Notes under the pieces: model-generated
What the model saw: the letters and a program-made list of their open reading frames with translations, nothing else
The model's database searches: none
Told to the model about the DNA's origin: nothing
Assembly: GCA_904066235.2 (NCBI GenBank)
Contig: CAJFCV020000005.1
Coordinates: forward strand, 1,984,001-2,048,000
DNA from: Bursaphelenchus xylophilus
Lineage: Eukaryota > Nematoda > Chromadorea > Rhabditida > Aphelenchoididae
Length of the DNA: 64,000 bases
Direction of reading: 5' to 3'
Translations under genes and position numbers: made by a program
Shown: positions 11,267-23,128 of the stretch, in pieces
How the letters are laid out: each line of letters starts with the position of its first letter
How positions within the stretch are numbered: the first letter of the stretch is position 1

Positions 11267-11570
11267 TAATAAACCTCTTTCGCCAGGCATTTATGAGATT
11301 TTCAGACCAATCCAGCCCTTTTCCCATGCATTTGGTAGATTACAAGCAGCAAAATTCAATCTGTCCGACATGAGATCCACCCAAAATCAACAGCTTTCAT
11401 CCCAAAAATTTATCAAATATGACCTTTTCGGTCGAAATAAAACTATCCTTCAGTAAAACCCAGCAGTTTTTTGGTTATTTCGAGGCCAGTCTTTGACCAA
11501 ATGAGAGGAATTCGGAGATGGAACGCCGCTCGGAGAAAGGAATTTCGGCCCAAAATTGGGGAAAAACAGA

Positions 11571-12070
11571 CGCCCACTGAAAAAAAACTCCATTTACAAA
11601 GTAAAATGGAAGGGGGGATATTACTTTTTAGGGGGCATTTGTTGTTTTGAGGTCATTGCACAAAGCAATTTCGAAATTTTGGTAGAAAGAGACCTCATCC
11701 ACCTAATACAACGTAATTTTCTCGTCCATCTCCCCAAATTACCCTCGCATAACGAGATATTCACGCAATCAGGTATCGTGCCAATGAATTACCATGGAAA
11801 CTGCGACAAATTGGACAAACAAACTTTCATAAAATATATCTTTATTATATATACATCTGTACAGCTATATACATCGGTAACAACATGGTAGAAGAACCGT
11901 AGAATAAAAATATATCGTTTCTCGTTTGTATATGTGGAGCTGATATCGGATTAGAATGCAAGTACCGGTTTGAGTATTATACAACGGATGAAAAGGTATT
12001 TGTATGTAAAAGGTGCGACTTTACGGGATTTAAAACTTCACTCTCCCCTTTCGACTCCAAATGGTCTTTC
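11571..12070. other. 3' flank of the MADF gene, no other feature seen
   Basis: AT-rich. Reading minus, the sequence after the MADF-gene stop has AATAAA-like words, so part of this is probably its 3' UTR. Nothing else recognised. Confidence 0.4.
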
Positions 12071-12879
12071 TCACCATTTTGGAGTTGAAGTGGACGCGTT
12101 GACTCGCTCATCCATCAATTCCATTGATGGGTTATGGACCAGTCGGAGTATTTTTTCAACAGTAGACTTCCTGATGGTGTCCTCCATATTATCAAGCCGA
12201 AATGCGATATAGTCAAAGATCCCGGCAAATTCCGTGCGGCAAGCCGCCGACTTTTCTTCAACATGCCGGCGTTTGGCTTCAGTTGGCCGTTCATCAGAGC
12301 TGGGACATGGTGAATATGGAGAGAACAGGATATTGGGTTCGGATATACAGCTGGCCGTTTCACTTCTGAAACAAGTTCTTTGGGCTTCATTCAAGCTGTT
12401 ATTATCTAAACACCAAGGAAAAAAGAGAAATACTTACGTAGCAGACTTCTCAGCCAGGGAGTTGAGAAGTGGCAGCAGATCCTCATAATAAGCCCAATGA
12501 CTCTGCAAACCACGTTGAACTTTCCGATATTCGGTCAAGAATCGTCGTTTCAGGACTTGAAATCGGTCGTTTATACGGTGAACTGAAATTGCATCAAAAT
12601 TATATTAGACTAGACCGTCAGACGCCAGAACTCAAAAGAGGCATAAACCTGTACGAAAATAAAAAGAGAACAAGCTAAAATAGTCGACGATCCTAAGTTG
12701 AAGTCAAAATACCAACCTTGCTCTTCATTTGCGCCTCGATCTCTCAACCGTTGACCAAGTCGAACATACGCCATGTGACGTTCATTGATGTTATTGAAAG
12801 CCGGATCAGCCGGGTCGTAAATACATGGCTCGTCGACTAAAATCTCAATCAGGCTCTTGTTGTACTCATCAGCCTCCAT
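12071..12879 (-). CDS. MADF-domain (possible MADF-BESS) DNA-binding protein
   Basis: Exons on the minus strand are 12879-12717, 12582-12438 and 12395-12071, giving 210 residues. The first about 100 residues read as a MADF domain, a Myb-related DNA-binding module: LIEILVDEPCIYDPADPAF, then a mid block ending INDRFQVLKRRFLTEYRK, then SHWAYYEDLLPLL. The C-terminal part is a weakly conserved linker followed by a possible BESS-like helix pair around FAGIFDYIAFRLDNME. The last exon must use the acceptor after AACAG at 12396, because the earlier TTTAG would put a stop in frame. It is probably a nuclear transcription factor; targets are unknown. It lies 340 bases downstream of the small membrane-protein gene on the same strand. 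Confidence 0.8.
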
Positions 12880-13218
12880 TAGACCTCATGGATACAATAA
12901 TCTCTTCAAAATTTCAAATATTATATTATACTCGAGCTCGAGGTTCGCGAGACAAACAAAAAAAACGAATCCCGTACAAATATCAATTACAAAGATCACG
13001 AGGATGTCATGAAGAGCAAAGGACAACGCGCCTACTCTAATTATCTCGAGGGGGAAATGAATTTCACAAAATTTTCACGAAAACAAGAAGAGAGAATCGA
13101 CCCAGAAACAAATTGGGTCAAGTCTGCCGTCATCGCAGCAAAGCAGTAAACCTTGCTGTAAGATCAAGCCAAAGCAGGAAGATAGCATGCATAACATCCG
13201 AAATGTCAGTTAACTTCT

Positions 13219-13623
13219 TTATTCACCAGTCTTGGACTGACTGGTCGGAGCTGAAGCCGTCTGAGCGCCTCCTTGAACAGTCGATTTCCCGGCCGCCGCT
13301 TCTCCAGATCCCTCGGCCGGCTTTTCTCGCTGTCGCATCGGGTTCGCTTGTCCGCCATTGGCCAGGAATTTGTCCTCTTGCTTCTTGTACTCCTGGAGGT
13401 GTTCCCGATGAATCTTGGTGGGACCTTCCTGGTCCTCCTTGAAAATCAGACCTTTTCGATAAATCACCTCGAATATCGCCAAGGAAATAGCGAATCCGCC
13501 TAAAAATAGAAGGAAAACAAAATGCATGCAACAAAGAAACTTACCGAGGCATGAGAGCTCAATGATCAGTGGGACAATATCGAATTTGGGCTCAAAAACG
13601 TCTGGAACATCATCTCTTGTCAT
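13219..13623 (-). CDS. Small single-pass membrane protein, unknown function
   Basis: Exons 13623-13545 and 13499-13219 (minus) join to 119 residues across a 45-base intron, a typical short nematode intron. An acidic N-terminus of about 15 residues (MTRDDVPDVFEPKFD) is followed by one hydrophobic stretch, about residues 16-42, running from IVPLIIELS through GGFAISLAIFEVIY. A hydrophilic tail rich in Lys, Glu and Gln follows, with an Ala/Gly/Ser-rich end. There is no clear signal peptide. I do not recognise the family; a small integral membrane or organelle protein is plausible. It is divergent from the SART1 gene, with 446 bases between starts. Confidence 0.7.
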   Translation of the reverse strand: MTRDDVPDVFEPKFDIVPLIIELSCLGKFLCCMHFVFLLFLGGFAISLAIFEVIYRKGLIFKEDQEGPTKIHREHLQEYKKQEDKFLANGGQANPMRQREKPAEGSGEAAAGKSTVQGGAQTASAPTSQSKTGE

Positions 13624-14069
13624 GTTACAATTAGTTTTACAATGGTTCGGGTCGGAAACCCGACGGATTAGTGGGCAGAGTCAATCAAAATAATGGTTAT
13701 TCACAAAAAGGAAATTTTAGCCGAAAACACAGAAGGAAAAATGGATTTTTCCGAACATTTTCCAAAGACAAGAACAACATCAATAAATTTTGATCGGAAA
13801 GTAGAAAAACAACAGCAATGTCTGGCCTTGTGGCAAAAACTCTGCAGAGTGGAGCAAGTTATTTTTCTAAATCCGAAAAACCAAAGGAAAACAATATCCA
13901 GGGCGCGAGTTGCGGAAGAGGAAAAAACTTGGCACAGCTTGTCTACGTGTCAACTCTTCTCTGTCGAAATATTTTCCCGCTTCTTATCGTCGAAATTGCA
14001 GGCAAATATCTTCGTTATTTATTGCTTCTTGTTGCTAGCTAATTGAATTCTTGTTAAAATCTGCACAAA
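13624..14069. promoter_or_regulatory. Shared intergenic region between divergent genes
   Basis: This 446-base stretch separates the start of the minus-strand membrane-protein gene from the plus-strand SART1 start, so it must contain both promoters. No clear TATA box is visible. An open frame of 117 codons here (13693-14046) lacks recognisable similarity and is not called. Confidence 0.5.
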
Positions 14070-17000
14070 ATGAGTGGAAAGTAAGGTTGAGGTCAGTTTA
14101 AAACCATGAATAATTTGCGAATCTTTTCAGGTATGCCCGTAAAAGAAAACACGATCTAGATCAGGATACCACCAAAGAAGGAAGTAATGAGTAGGTGCTT
14201 TCGGTTTATTTTTGTTCTTTAGGTTTATTTTGAGGATTTGGTTGACGTTGGGTTGAAGAAATTGGGAGATTTTCGAAATTTCTTTATAGTTTCATGCTTT
14301 ATCGGTTAGATCCTCTCTTATCAGTTAGATAAGGTAGTTTGGCATGCGTCGAGGTGTACTCGTCATATTCTGGAACAAAAAGGCTTGTTTTTACCCATTC
14401 CTCTTCTTTCAGTGAGCCAAAACGTAGATCATCTCGTCATTCCGCTCCTAAGCCATCCAAAAAGGACGAAGCAGAGGAAATATCGATCGAGGAGACCAAC
14501 CGAATCCGTGCCGAGCTTGGTCTAGCACCCCTTCAGGTCGAAGAGCCTCCAAAAGCACCGGAGGGAGATGAAGGGAATGAGGACGACACGAACGCTGATG
14601 ATGAGAAGGTCTACAATGAAGATGGAATTGAGATCCACCACAAGAAAGCGGAGAGTTGGACTGAGAAGCGGGAGCAGGAGAAACTCCGTGAGAAGATTCA
14701 GACGCAAAAGGAAAAGCAAAAGATCTACAGCAAGGTGCTGAAGGTGAAGAAAGGCCTTGCTGATTCGGATGAGGAGGAAGATTTGGATTCCTGGCTGGAG
14801 AAGAGCCGAAAGGCAGCTGAGAGATTCGATGAAATGGATGAGATTGTGGAGAAAGCGGCGGAAGAAGAGGTGTGTTTTTTTTTTTTTTTTTTGTTTTTCT
14901 TGAGTTTAGGTCGTAATTCTATTGAAGAATGAAGTTTTCCTCAAGGCTGCTGTCCTTTTTGCTCAGTAAATTGCAATTTCAGACAAAAAGGGCTAAACCG
15001 AAAGTCAAGAAAGGAACGAAGTCGGCGCCTTCATCTTCAACCTCCAATCTTCTTATTGGTCACTCAAAAGAGGCATTTGCCGATGGATCGGAAACCGTTC
15101 TTGTTCTGGAAGACCGAGGCGTTCTTGATGAAGATGGCGAAGAGATTCTGATCAATCCGAACTTGGTCGACAATGAGCGACATAAAAAGAATGTGGAGCT
15201 AAGGAAACAGAAGAAGGATTATAACCCATATGATGATGATGAAGTGGATGAATTTGGAATGACAAAGAAGCAACAGATCTTGTCCAAATACGATCGAGAT
15301 CTGGATGGCGATGTCAAACGAGAGACTTTCCGATTGGGTAAGGGGTTTTTGAGAATTTAAGTTATATTATAGTGGGCTAGTGTTTAAAAAATTTTTATTT
15401 TAGATGAGGCTGGCGGCTATGATTTGGACAAAGAAGAGCGTGAATTGGAAATGAAAAGGAAATTGTTCATGGCAAATAAAAAGCTGGAAAGTTTGGAGTC
15501 ATCGAAGTACACCTTGGCCAGAGAATTTTACACCGAAGAGGAAATGGTCTCATTCAGAAAGCCAAAGAAAGTAAAGAAGGATAAGATGAGGAAACGAAAA
15601 ACTTTGAAGGCATCTGACATCCAACCCGAAGATAGTGGGGATCTGGAGGCAGAAAAGAAGGAAAAGTAGGTTAATGAGGTGGTGTGGATGTCATCGGAGG
15701 CTTCTGGTTGTATTATTGGAGTGATTTGATCGGTTTTTTGGCAAGGAAAGCACTTATATGGAGTATGGAGCTACAGGTCGAGATATGCATCAAAAAATCG
15801 CAAATTTTTTTTTGATTTAGAATGTGTAAAAATTAGCTGCCCAATTTTAGTTTGTAAGGGCGAAAAACCCCTCAGAACTTTAGTCGCAACACCTCGCAGC
15901 CTTTTTTTTACATTGGAACTACTATGAAGTTGTAGTATTAATCAAATTTGATATTGCTTGTCGAGATGCTAGGGTTTACTTGAGCTCAAAACAAAATTTT
16001 TGAAATGGAAAAAACTTGGTCAAAAAGGAATTTGCTGGTGTTGCAAGAAAAGTTGTGTCAAGGGAATTCGCATTTTTCGCAAATCGACCCATACTGGTGA
16101 CCTAGTGGACGTTGAAGGCCTCAGACAGTGCAATAAGAATCTGGTTTTCAAAAGTTTTTACGGGCCCTGAGGGCAGAGTTATGGCTCATCAAGGTACACG
16201 CAAAAATCCCACCGAAAAGACCCTTCAAAAGAGAGGTTTAACTCTGCCCTCAGGGCCCGTAAACACTTTTGTAAGCCATTTTTTTATTGCACTGTCTGAG
16301 ACCTTCAACTTCCACTAGGGCACCAGTATGGATCGATATGCGAAAAATGTGAATTCCCTTGTCGGAACTTTTCTCGCAACACCAGCAAATTCCTTTTTGA
16401 CCAAGTTTTTTTCCAATTCAAAATTTTTGTTTTTAGCTCAAATAAACCCTGACATCATGACAAGCAATATCAAATTTGTTTAATACTACAACTTCACAGT
16501 CGTTCCAATGTAAAAAAGAGGCATTTGCGTGTTGTTTCGAGAAAAGTTCTGAAGGTTTTTTCGCCCTTACAAACTAAAATTGGGCAGCTAATTTTTACAT
16601 ATTTTGGATCAGAAAAATTTTGCGATTTTTTTGATACATGTCTCGACCTGTAACTCCATACCCCATAGAAGCACTTTCCTTGTGATTTTTTTTGTTATCT
16701 CGGCAGCCTGCGCCCTGCACAACCTAAAATACGATTCAATTTCAGGGCCAAACGTCTCGCCGCCCGCCGCCAAGCCGAGTCGGGCGAAGCCCCGGAGGGC
16801 AATGGGAAGTCGATAAGTTCGTTTAAGGAAATAAAAACTGAAGAGGAAATGGAAGAAGGAGAAGTTGAAGACGAAAAGCCTCAGGTGAAAATTGGCGGGA
16901 AGTGGAAGGAAAATACTCGAGGGAATGTGGACATAAAGAAGTTGAAGAGCTTGGCCGAGAGGATTGGGAAAGCCAGCGACAGCGAAGAGGAGGAGAGCGA

Positions 17001-20000
17001 TGATGATGGTGGGTTTTGAAATTTTTTGATTTTTTGGAGGTTTTTTAGAAGAAAAGAGATGATTTTTAAGTAATATTTGATTACTTTTTTTTTGGGGTTT
17101 TTGACAACGAATGTACTTCTATGAGGTAAAGTTACAGGTCGAAATATATATCAAAAAATTTGCAAAAATTTTGGAATTCAGAATATATAAAAATTACCTG
17201 CCTAATTTTGGTTTAATGACATGTTTTTGTCCTCAGAAATTTTCTCCCGACACCATGCAGGTGCCTTTTTGACGATTTTTTACCAACTAAAATTTTTTTG
17301 TTTCACGCTAAAATAAACTTGGGGTCCTGACAAGCCATAACGTATCAAATTGGATTAAGACTACACCTTAATTTTAATTGGTAAAAAAATAGTCAAAAAG
17401 GTACTTGCATGGTGCCCCGAGAAAACTTCTGAGGACAAAAATATGTCATTAGATCGAAATTAGGCAGCTAACTTTTATATATTTAGAATCAGAAAGCTTT
17501 TGCGAATTTTTTGATATATATCTCGACCTGTAACTCCATACCCCATATAAGTACTTTCCTTCTGAATAATAATTGATGATTTTTTTTTATTTTTGGCTCC
17601 TATTCGGCATTGCTTTAGATTTTGTTGGCGGCGCGAACATTGGAGGCGTGATTCTCGATGACGAAGCCGAAGACGAACTTCACGCTGCACTAGAGAAGAC
17701 GAGGAAACTGAATCAAGCGAAAGAGAACGAATCCTCGGACAAATGGCGCCAGGAATTGCTGAAACGACGGATAAAGAAGGAGGAGGATTCGGACGAAGAA
17801 GAAGAGGACTTTGCCCTCCCCGGCAACTCGAAAGGCCTCGTCATCGATGCCACCGCCGAGAGCTACAAATCCATCGGCGAAATCCTGAGCCTGGGCTTGG
17901 CCGGCAACCGCGATGACAATGTGGATTACTCGGAGATCAAACAGGAAGAAGAGGCACGAAAAGTGGTCAAGAAAACCGAGAGCGAGGTGTCGGACACGGA
18001 TTCGGAAATGGAACAGGATGAAGAGGACCTACAGTCAAAGGAATTGAAGAACAAAGTGGAATTGGACAGCAGAATGGGCGACTTTGAAGAGGACGGACCG
18101 AAATGGAAGGAAATTGGAGACGATCCGCCAGAATCAAGCAGAAGAGAGGCCAAACAGGAAAGGAAGAAGCCCAAGAAGGAGGTAGGAAGCATTTTGTATT
18201 GGTTTGGAAGGGTTTTTGTGTTGGTTTGCAAGGGAAGTACCCGACGCTCAGATTTTCTTTAAATTTTGCACAAAAGTCGGGAATAGACTAAATATCGGTT
18301 CCAGAAAGTCTTAGCTCGCGCTTTGCAGACCCAGCCGAGATATTGAACGGTTTTTTCGGCCGAGAGAGTACACTAATTGGAGAGCGGTCAGAGAAAACAG
18401 CACTTTTTGGCCATAACTTTGCTAGTTTAGCGCGGAAAACATCGATTTTTTGGGGAAACATTACCCTCTATGGTAGAAATAGACATGAAATTTTTCGTGC
18501 CGAAATTCGGCAAAAGGTATCAAATTTTCGCCAACTTTCGAACTAAAAATCTCAGTTATTTCGACAAAGCGCGAGCTAGGATTGTCGCATATATTTTACA
18601 AAAAATTACTCTAAATTTGTGCCAAGTTTCATCAAAATCTGAGCGTCGCACTTGGGGCACTTCCCCTGTTCGGTAATAAATTTTGAGTTTTTAAAAATTT
18701 TCAGAATGGCTTTGTATTTGTATGTTGTTATGTTTTTTTTTTACTTTTTAGGACGAAGAAGTCTTTGGCGTTGACTATGAGAATGTTTTGGGAGAAGAAA
18801 GGGATGTAACAAAAGGTGTGGGGGCCATGTTAAAGATGGCTGCAGAGAGAGGATACCTCCCAACGAAAAAACAGGGATCCAGTGGAAGCCATCTTTCCCA
18901 TTTGGAATCCAAGCGCTTCTCGAGAGTTGAAGGAGGGAATAAGTAAGTTTTTAGAGGTTTTAAGATGCCTTACGAGATTTGATTTGTGGTGTTTTGTATG
19001 ATTTTTTGGTGGATTTTGGGGATTTTTTTACAAGGAAAGTACTTCTATGGGGTATTGAGTTACAGGTTAAGAGATGTATCAAAAAACCGCAAATTTTTTC
19101 TGATTCAGAATGTGTGAAAATTAGCTGGCTAATTTTGGTTTGCAAGGGCGAAAAAACCCTCAGAACTTTTCTCGCAACACCCGAAAATGCCTTTTTGAAC
19201 AAGTTTTTACAAATTCGAAAGCTTTGTTTTGGGCTACAGTAAAGGACCTGATCCAATGGCAAAAAACATGTCATTTTGCATCCGGGAAGTATCAAAAAAT
19301 GTGGCAAAATGCCTCCCTCTCCAAGTGAAAAAACTTCATTTTGAAAGGCGCCGTTTCCCTCACAAAAAAAGCGGGCCCGCTTTTGAAATCGGAGTTTTTT
19401 CACGTGGAGATGGAGGTATTTTGCTACATTTTGTGATACTTCCTGGATGCAAAATGGTACGTTTTTTGCCACTGGATCAGGTCCGCCACTGTAGCTCAAA
19501 ACATTGCTTTTCAATTTGTAAAAACTTGGTCAAAAAGGCATTTTCGGGTGTTGCGAGAAAAGTTCTGAAGGGTTTTTCGCCCTTACAAACCGAAATCAGG
19601 CAGATAATTTTTGTATATTCTGAATCAGAAAAATTTTGCGATTTTTTTGATATATCTCTCGGCCTGTAACTCCATATCCCATAGAAGTTTTTTCCTTAAA
19701 AAAAGACCCAAAATCCACCAAAAATCTTATAAAACACAATTTTGCGATTTTTTTTTGATACATGTCTCGACCTGTAACTCCATACCCCAAAGAAGTACCT
19801 TGTAAAAAAAACTATTTTTTCTTGGCAAAATTTTTTGTCTTTTCAGTGACTTGGAAGACAAATACATCCGGAAATTGGAGCGATCCGCGGGTTCCGGCCC
19901 CACCCGCCACTTTGAGGACAAGGCCGACTACAACCCGGACATCCAAATCATGTACACGGACAAGAAGGGACGCGTCTTGGATCAAAAGGAAGCCTTCCGA

Positions 20001-20222
20001 GAACTGAGCTGGAAATTCCATGGCAAAACCCCGGGCAAGAAGCAGATCGAGAAACGCCAGGCGAAGCTGGCCAAGAAGGAGAAGATGAAAAAAATGAACA
20101 GCTCCGACACCCCGTTGGGCACCTTGGCCAAGCAACTCAAGAAACAGGAACAGACCCAAAGCGCGTATTTGATCCTCACCGGCTCTCAGAGGTCCGACAT
20201 GGCTCCAATTCAAAAGGACTGA
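14070..20222 (+). CDS. SART1: U4/U6.U5 tri-snRNP-associated protein SART1/SNU66
   Basis: Nine exons: 14070-14080, 14131-14190, 14413-14869, 14983-15337, 15404-15665, 16746-17008, 17619-18181, 18752-18942 and 19847-20222. They join in frame to 845 residues; the human protein is 800. It is a nuclear component of the tri-snRNP needed for spliceosome assembly. The diagnostic N-terminal block SIEETNRIRAELGLAPL lies at about residues 48-64. Long Lys/Glu-rich coiled stretches fill the middle, with GGANIGGVILDDEAEDEL at the start of exon 7. The C-terminal signature NSSDTPLGTLAKQ is near residue 805, followed by YLILTGS. The first exon is only 11 bases. Every long intron (5, 6, 7 and 8) is swollen by palindromic MITEs while the coding sequence is intact. 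An AATAAA lies at about 20305. Confidence 0.93.
15742..16682. mobile_element. CAAGGAAAG-type foldback MITE (SART1 intron 5) with nested palindrome
   Basis: A 941-bp palindrome with ends CAAGGAAAGCACTTATATGG and GAAGCACTTTCCTTG. The arms carry the family phrases GTAACTCCATACCCCATAGA and TTAGCTGCCCAATTTT. At its centre, about 16097-16325, is a second inverted repeat: TAGTGGACGTTGAAGGCCTC pairs with the complement near 16310, and GGGCCCTGAGGGCAGAGTTA pairs with 16238-16258. The flanking trinucleotides TGG and TGA are one base from a TNA duplication. Confidence 0.85.
17105..17562. mobile_element. CAAGGAAAG-type foldback MITE (SART1 intron 6)
   Basis: A 458-bp palindrome of the same family, flanked by TGA on both sides. 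The left end is slightly degraded (CAACGAATGTACTTC). The arms share ACAGGTCGAAATATATATC and its complement. Confidence 0.82.
18229..18668. mobile_element. CAAGGGAAGTACC-type MITE (SART1 intron 7)
   Basis: Ends CAAGGGAAGTACCCGACGCT and the complement of GTCGCACTTGGGGCACTTCC form the terminal inverted repeats. The interior holds this family's hallmark phrases TTAGCTCGCGCTTTGCAG, GAGAGAGTACACTAATTGG and GAGCGGTCAGAGA. It is the second large MITE family in the window and shares its terminal dozen bases with the CAAGGAAAG family. Confidence 0.82.
19031..19802. mobile_element. CAAGGAAAG-type foldback MITE (SART1 intron 8) containing a CAGTGG MITE
   Basis: The outer palindrome runs from CAAGGAAAGTACTTCTATGG to AGAAGTACCTTG, with a second partial right end at about 19660-19695. 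Inside, 19237-19491, sits a complete CAGTGG-family palindrome flanked by TA on both sides. The CAGTGG family was therefore active after this one. Confidence 0.85.
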
Positions 20223-20384
20223 GCAGCTCTGATATTATACTTGGATTTGGTTTAGATTTTTTTTGGTTTTTGTTTTTGGATTTTTTTGGGTTTCTAGTAT
20301 AAAAATAAATTATGTTTCTGACTGAGTAGTGATAACGTAATATTGTTCGGGCATTTTTTTGGGTTTTTTTATAAAAGGATTTTT

Positions 20385-20820
20385 AAGATAGAAACACTTT
20401 TTTGGCCGTATCTTCGCAAATTTTGTGCGAAAAACTTTGATTTTTTTGTGGAATTTTTTCTAAGATATATGCGAGAATCCTAGCTCGCGCTTTGCAGAAA
20501 CAACCGAGATTTTTAGATCGAAAGTCGGTCAAAATTTAGGACTTTTTGCCGAATTTCGCATTTCTACCCTAAAAAATAATTTTTCTATAAAAAATCAAAT
20601 TTTTCCGCACGAACCTGCTAAAGTTATGGCCAAAAAAGCGATTTCTCTCTGACCGCTCTCCACGTTTAGCGTGCTCTCTCGGCGGCAAAAATTGTTCGAT
20701 ATCTCGGCGGCGCCCGCAAAGCGCGAGCTAAAACTTTCAGGAATTGATATTTAGTCCATACCCGACGTGTGTGCAAAGTTTAAAGAAAATCTGAGCGTCG
20801 CACTTGGAGTACTTCCCCTG
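20385..20820. mobile_element. CAAGGGAAGTACC-type MITE, rearranged copy
   Basis: Shows the family phrases CTCGCGCTTTGCAGAAAC, GACCGCTCTCCACGTTTAGC and AATCTGAGCGTCGCACTTGG, ending ACTTCCCCTG at 20820. The left portion is shuffled and its end is unclear. Confidence 0.7.
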
Positions 20821-21058
20821 TAAGAAAAATTAGACGTATTTTGTGTCTTCGCCGAGCCTTCACCGAGCTTCTGCCGACCATCCAACGGCTTTGTCAGGTC
20901 TTGTCGGCACTTCCGAGAACCTTTTTTTGACCATCCACTTAATTTTAGGGATGAAAAACGTGATTTTTCGTTTTGGTGAGATTTAGGGATTAAAAACGTA
21001 AATCGCCTCGTTGGGCAAGGCGTAGGGCTTTTGCTGACCCGAAGATGCGGGACGCCTA

Positions 21059-21830
21059 CAGTGGGGGACCTGATCCAGTGGCAAAAAACTTACCGTTTTG
21101 CATCCGGGAAATGCCAAAAATGTGGCAAAATGCTTCCCCCTCCAAGCGAAAAAAACTCCGATTTCAAAAGCGGGCCCGCTCTTTTTGTGAGGGAAACGGC
21201 GCCTTTCAAAATGAAATTTTTTCACTTGGAGAGGGAGGCATTTAGCCACATTTTTTGATACTTCCCGGATGCAAAATGATATGTTTTTTGCCATTGGATC
21301 AGGTCCTTTACTGTAGCCCAAAACAAAGCTTTTGAATTGGAACCCGAAAATGCCTTTTTGACCAAGTTTTTACAAATTGAAAAGCTATGTTTTGAGCTAC
21401 AGTGGGGGACCTGACCCAGTGGCAAAAAACGTGCCATTTTGCATCCGGGAAGTTCCAAAAATGTGGCAAAATGCTTCCCTCTCCAAGCGAAAAGACTCTG
21501 ATTTCAAAAGCGCGCTCTTCAAAACGAGGTTTTTTCAGTTGGAGAGGGAAGAATTTTGCCACATTTTTGATACTTCCCGGATGCAAAATGATATGTTTTT
21601 TGCCGCTGGATCAGCTCCCTTACTGCAAATTTTTGCCAAGTCTGATCATCAATCCGGGAAATGTCAAAAATGTGGCAAAATACCTCCATCTCCAAGTGAA
21701 AAAACTCCGATTTCAAAAGCGCGCTCTTCAAAACGACCTTTTTTCATTTGGAGAGTGAAGCTTTTTGCCACATTTTCGATGCTTCCCGGATGCAAAATGG
21801 TACTTTTTTGGATCAGATCCCTTGCTGTAA
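21059..21830. mobile_element. Cluster of three CAGTGG-family MITEs
   Basis: Three palindromes lie almost end to end: 21059-21313 (TA on both sides), 21400-21625 and about 21636-21830 (ends eroded). Each has the paired phrase AAATGTGGCAAAATGC and its complement, and TTGCATCCGGGAAGT. The spacers repeat the phrase TTTTGACCAAGTTTTTACAA, which also flanks the copy in SART1 intron 8. The cluster thus probably derives from one duplicated nested unit. Confidence 0.8.
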
Positions 21831-21874
21831 ATTTTTGCCAAGTTTGATCAAGATCCGAGCATCGCACCTGGGTC

Positions 21875-22430
21875 ATTTGCTTGTCAACGACAAAATTTGC
21901 GGCCAAAAGAATCCTTGTCACGAGTTGAGAGTGGACAATCTCCATTGGGTTTCGAATTTCTCGGCTCCAACCTTTCGAAATGAACCCTTCAAGTCCTCGT
22001 CAAAAGTGTGCCTCAAAAAACCGGCGATGACAAATCCGTATTATATAATGTTGGCCACTCGAAATGCGGCCCTTCACAGCTGTCCGTTCCGAACGAAAAG
22101 CCCTCTGGAAATCCCCGCACAGCCCCGAATCTCTTCAATCTGCCGCCCCGAGTTTTCACCGGAGCAAATACGTTTTTTTGAGGGAAAAATACCTAAAACT
22201 TTATTAATGGGTCCTTTGCAGATGAAAAAAATTGTAAAAGAAGGGAGATGGAGGCAATTTTTGGGATTTTTTGCATTCTTCGAATGATTCTTGGAAAAAA
22301 ATTGATTTTTTTTGGGAAAATTAAATTTATGTAATTTAACAAGCGAAGTTTTTTTGGGTTACAGATTTTTCTAAAATTTTGCATACGAGTTCTCAAATAA
22401 CCACCTATGAATCTCTGAAGGTTTTAGCTC
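21875..22430. other. Intergenic, unrecognised unique sequence
   Basis: About 290 bases (21875-22165) of balanced composition, unlike the AT-rich surroundings. Only short open frames are present and I recognise nothing in it. The rest is AT-rich. It could be a fragment of a decayed gene. Confidence 0.3.
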
Positions 22431-22659
22431 GCTATTTCCAGTGGCTGCCGAGATATTCAACAATCTTGTTTTCGAGAGAGCACGCAAAATGAGGAGAGTC
22501 GGATGGACGGGATACGGTTTTTGCCTGTAACTTTTTTCTCTTGGCTCGGAAAATTTTGATTTTTTGGTGAAAAATTTTACGCTGCAATGGTAATTGAGCC
22601 TGAGATTTGCAAGCCAAAAATCGGAAAAAAGTATTTAAAAAAAATGATGATTTTCAGAC

Positions 22660-23122
22660 ATCATGGCAAAAATTTTTAATGGAAGTGCTCCAAGTTCGAG
22701 CGTCAGATTTTCTTTATATCTTCTACACTTATTGGGCATAGACCACATATCAAATCCTAAAAATTTTTGCTCGCGCTTTGCAGGCACCGCCGAGATATTC
22801 AACAATCTTTGCGGCCGAGAGAGTGCGCGAAATGCGGAGAGCAGTCAGAGGGAAAATCCTTTTTAGGCCGTATCTCTGTCAATTTTGTGCGGAAAAAATT
22901 GATTTTTTGTGGAAACAATACACTCTACGGTAGAAATAGCCACAAAACTTTTGATGTCAAAAATTTGCAAAAAAAGCGTCGAATTTTCGCCAACTTTCGA
23001 GCTAAAAATCTCGTTTGTTCCTAAAAATTGCGAGCTAGAAATCTTGTATTTGTCTTGGAAAAAAATATTATAGTTTAAATTTGTGCCAAGTTTCATCAAA
23101 ATCTGAGCGTCCCACTTGTTGT
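22660..23122. mobile_element. CAAGGGAAGTACC-type MITE, diverged copy
   Basis: Contains GAGCGTCAGATTTTCTTTA at its left and CATCAAAATCTGAGCGTCCC at its right, with TTGCTCGCGCTTTGCAGGC and GCGGCCGAGAGAGTGCGCG inside. A further partial piece of the same family lies at about 22420-22560. Confidence 0.7.
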
Positions 23123-23128
23123 ATTATA

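Larger units (their letters stand above)
9430..11570. mobile_element. Foldback element carrying nested MITE and mariner insertions
   Basis: Outer arms about 9430-9760 and 11270-11570 are reverse complements. For example, CCCCCAATTTTAGGCCGAAA near 9442 pairs with the complement near 11560, and CATGTCGGACAGATCGAAT at about 9632 pairs near 11360. Between them lie a CAGTGG-family MITE (9779-10017), itself flanked by inverted copies of a phrase containing GGTTAATTTGGCAAAT, and a mariner (10052-11266). The stack must have formed in that order. It lies directly upstream of the UCH start codon. Confidence 0.8.

Noticed and set aside
13693..14046. 117-codon open frame between the divergent genes
   Set aside because: No similarity recognised and it overlaps a second frame at 13818; the region is better explained as the shared promoter.
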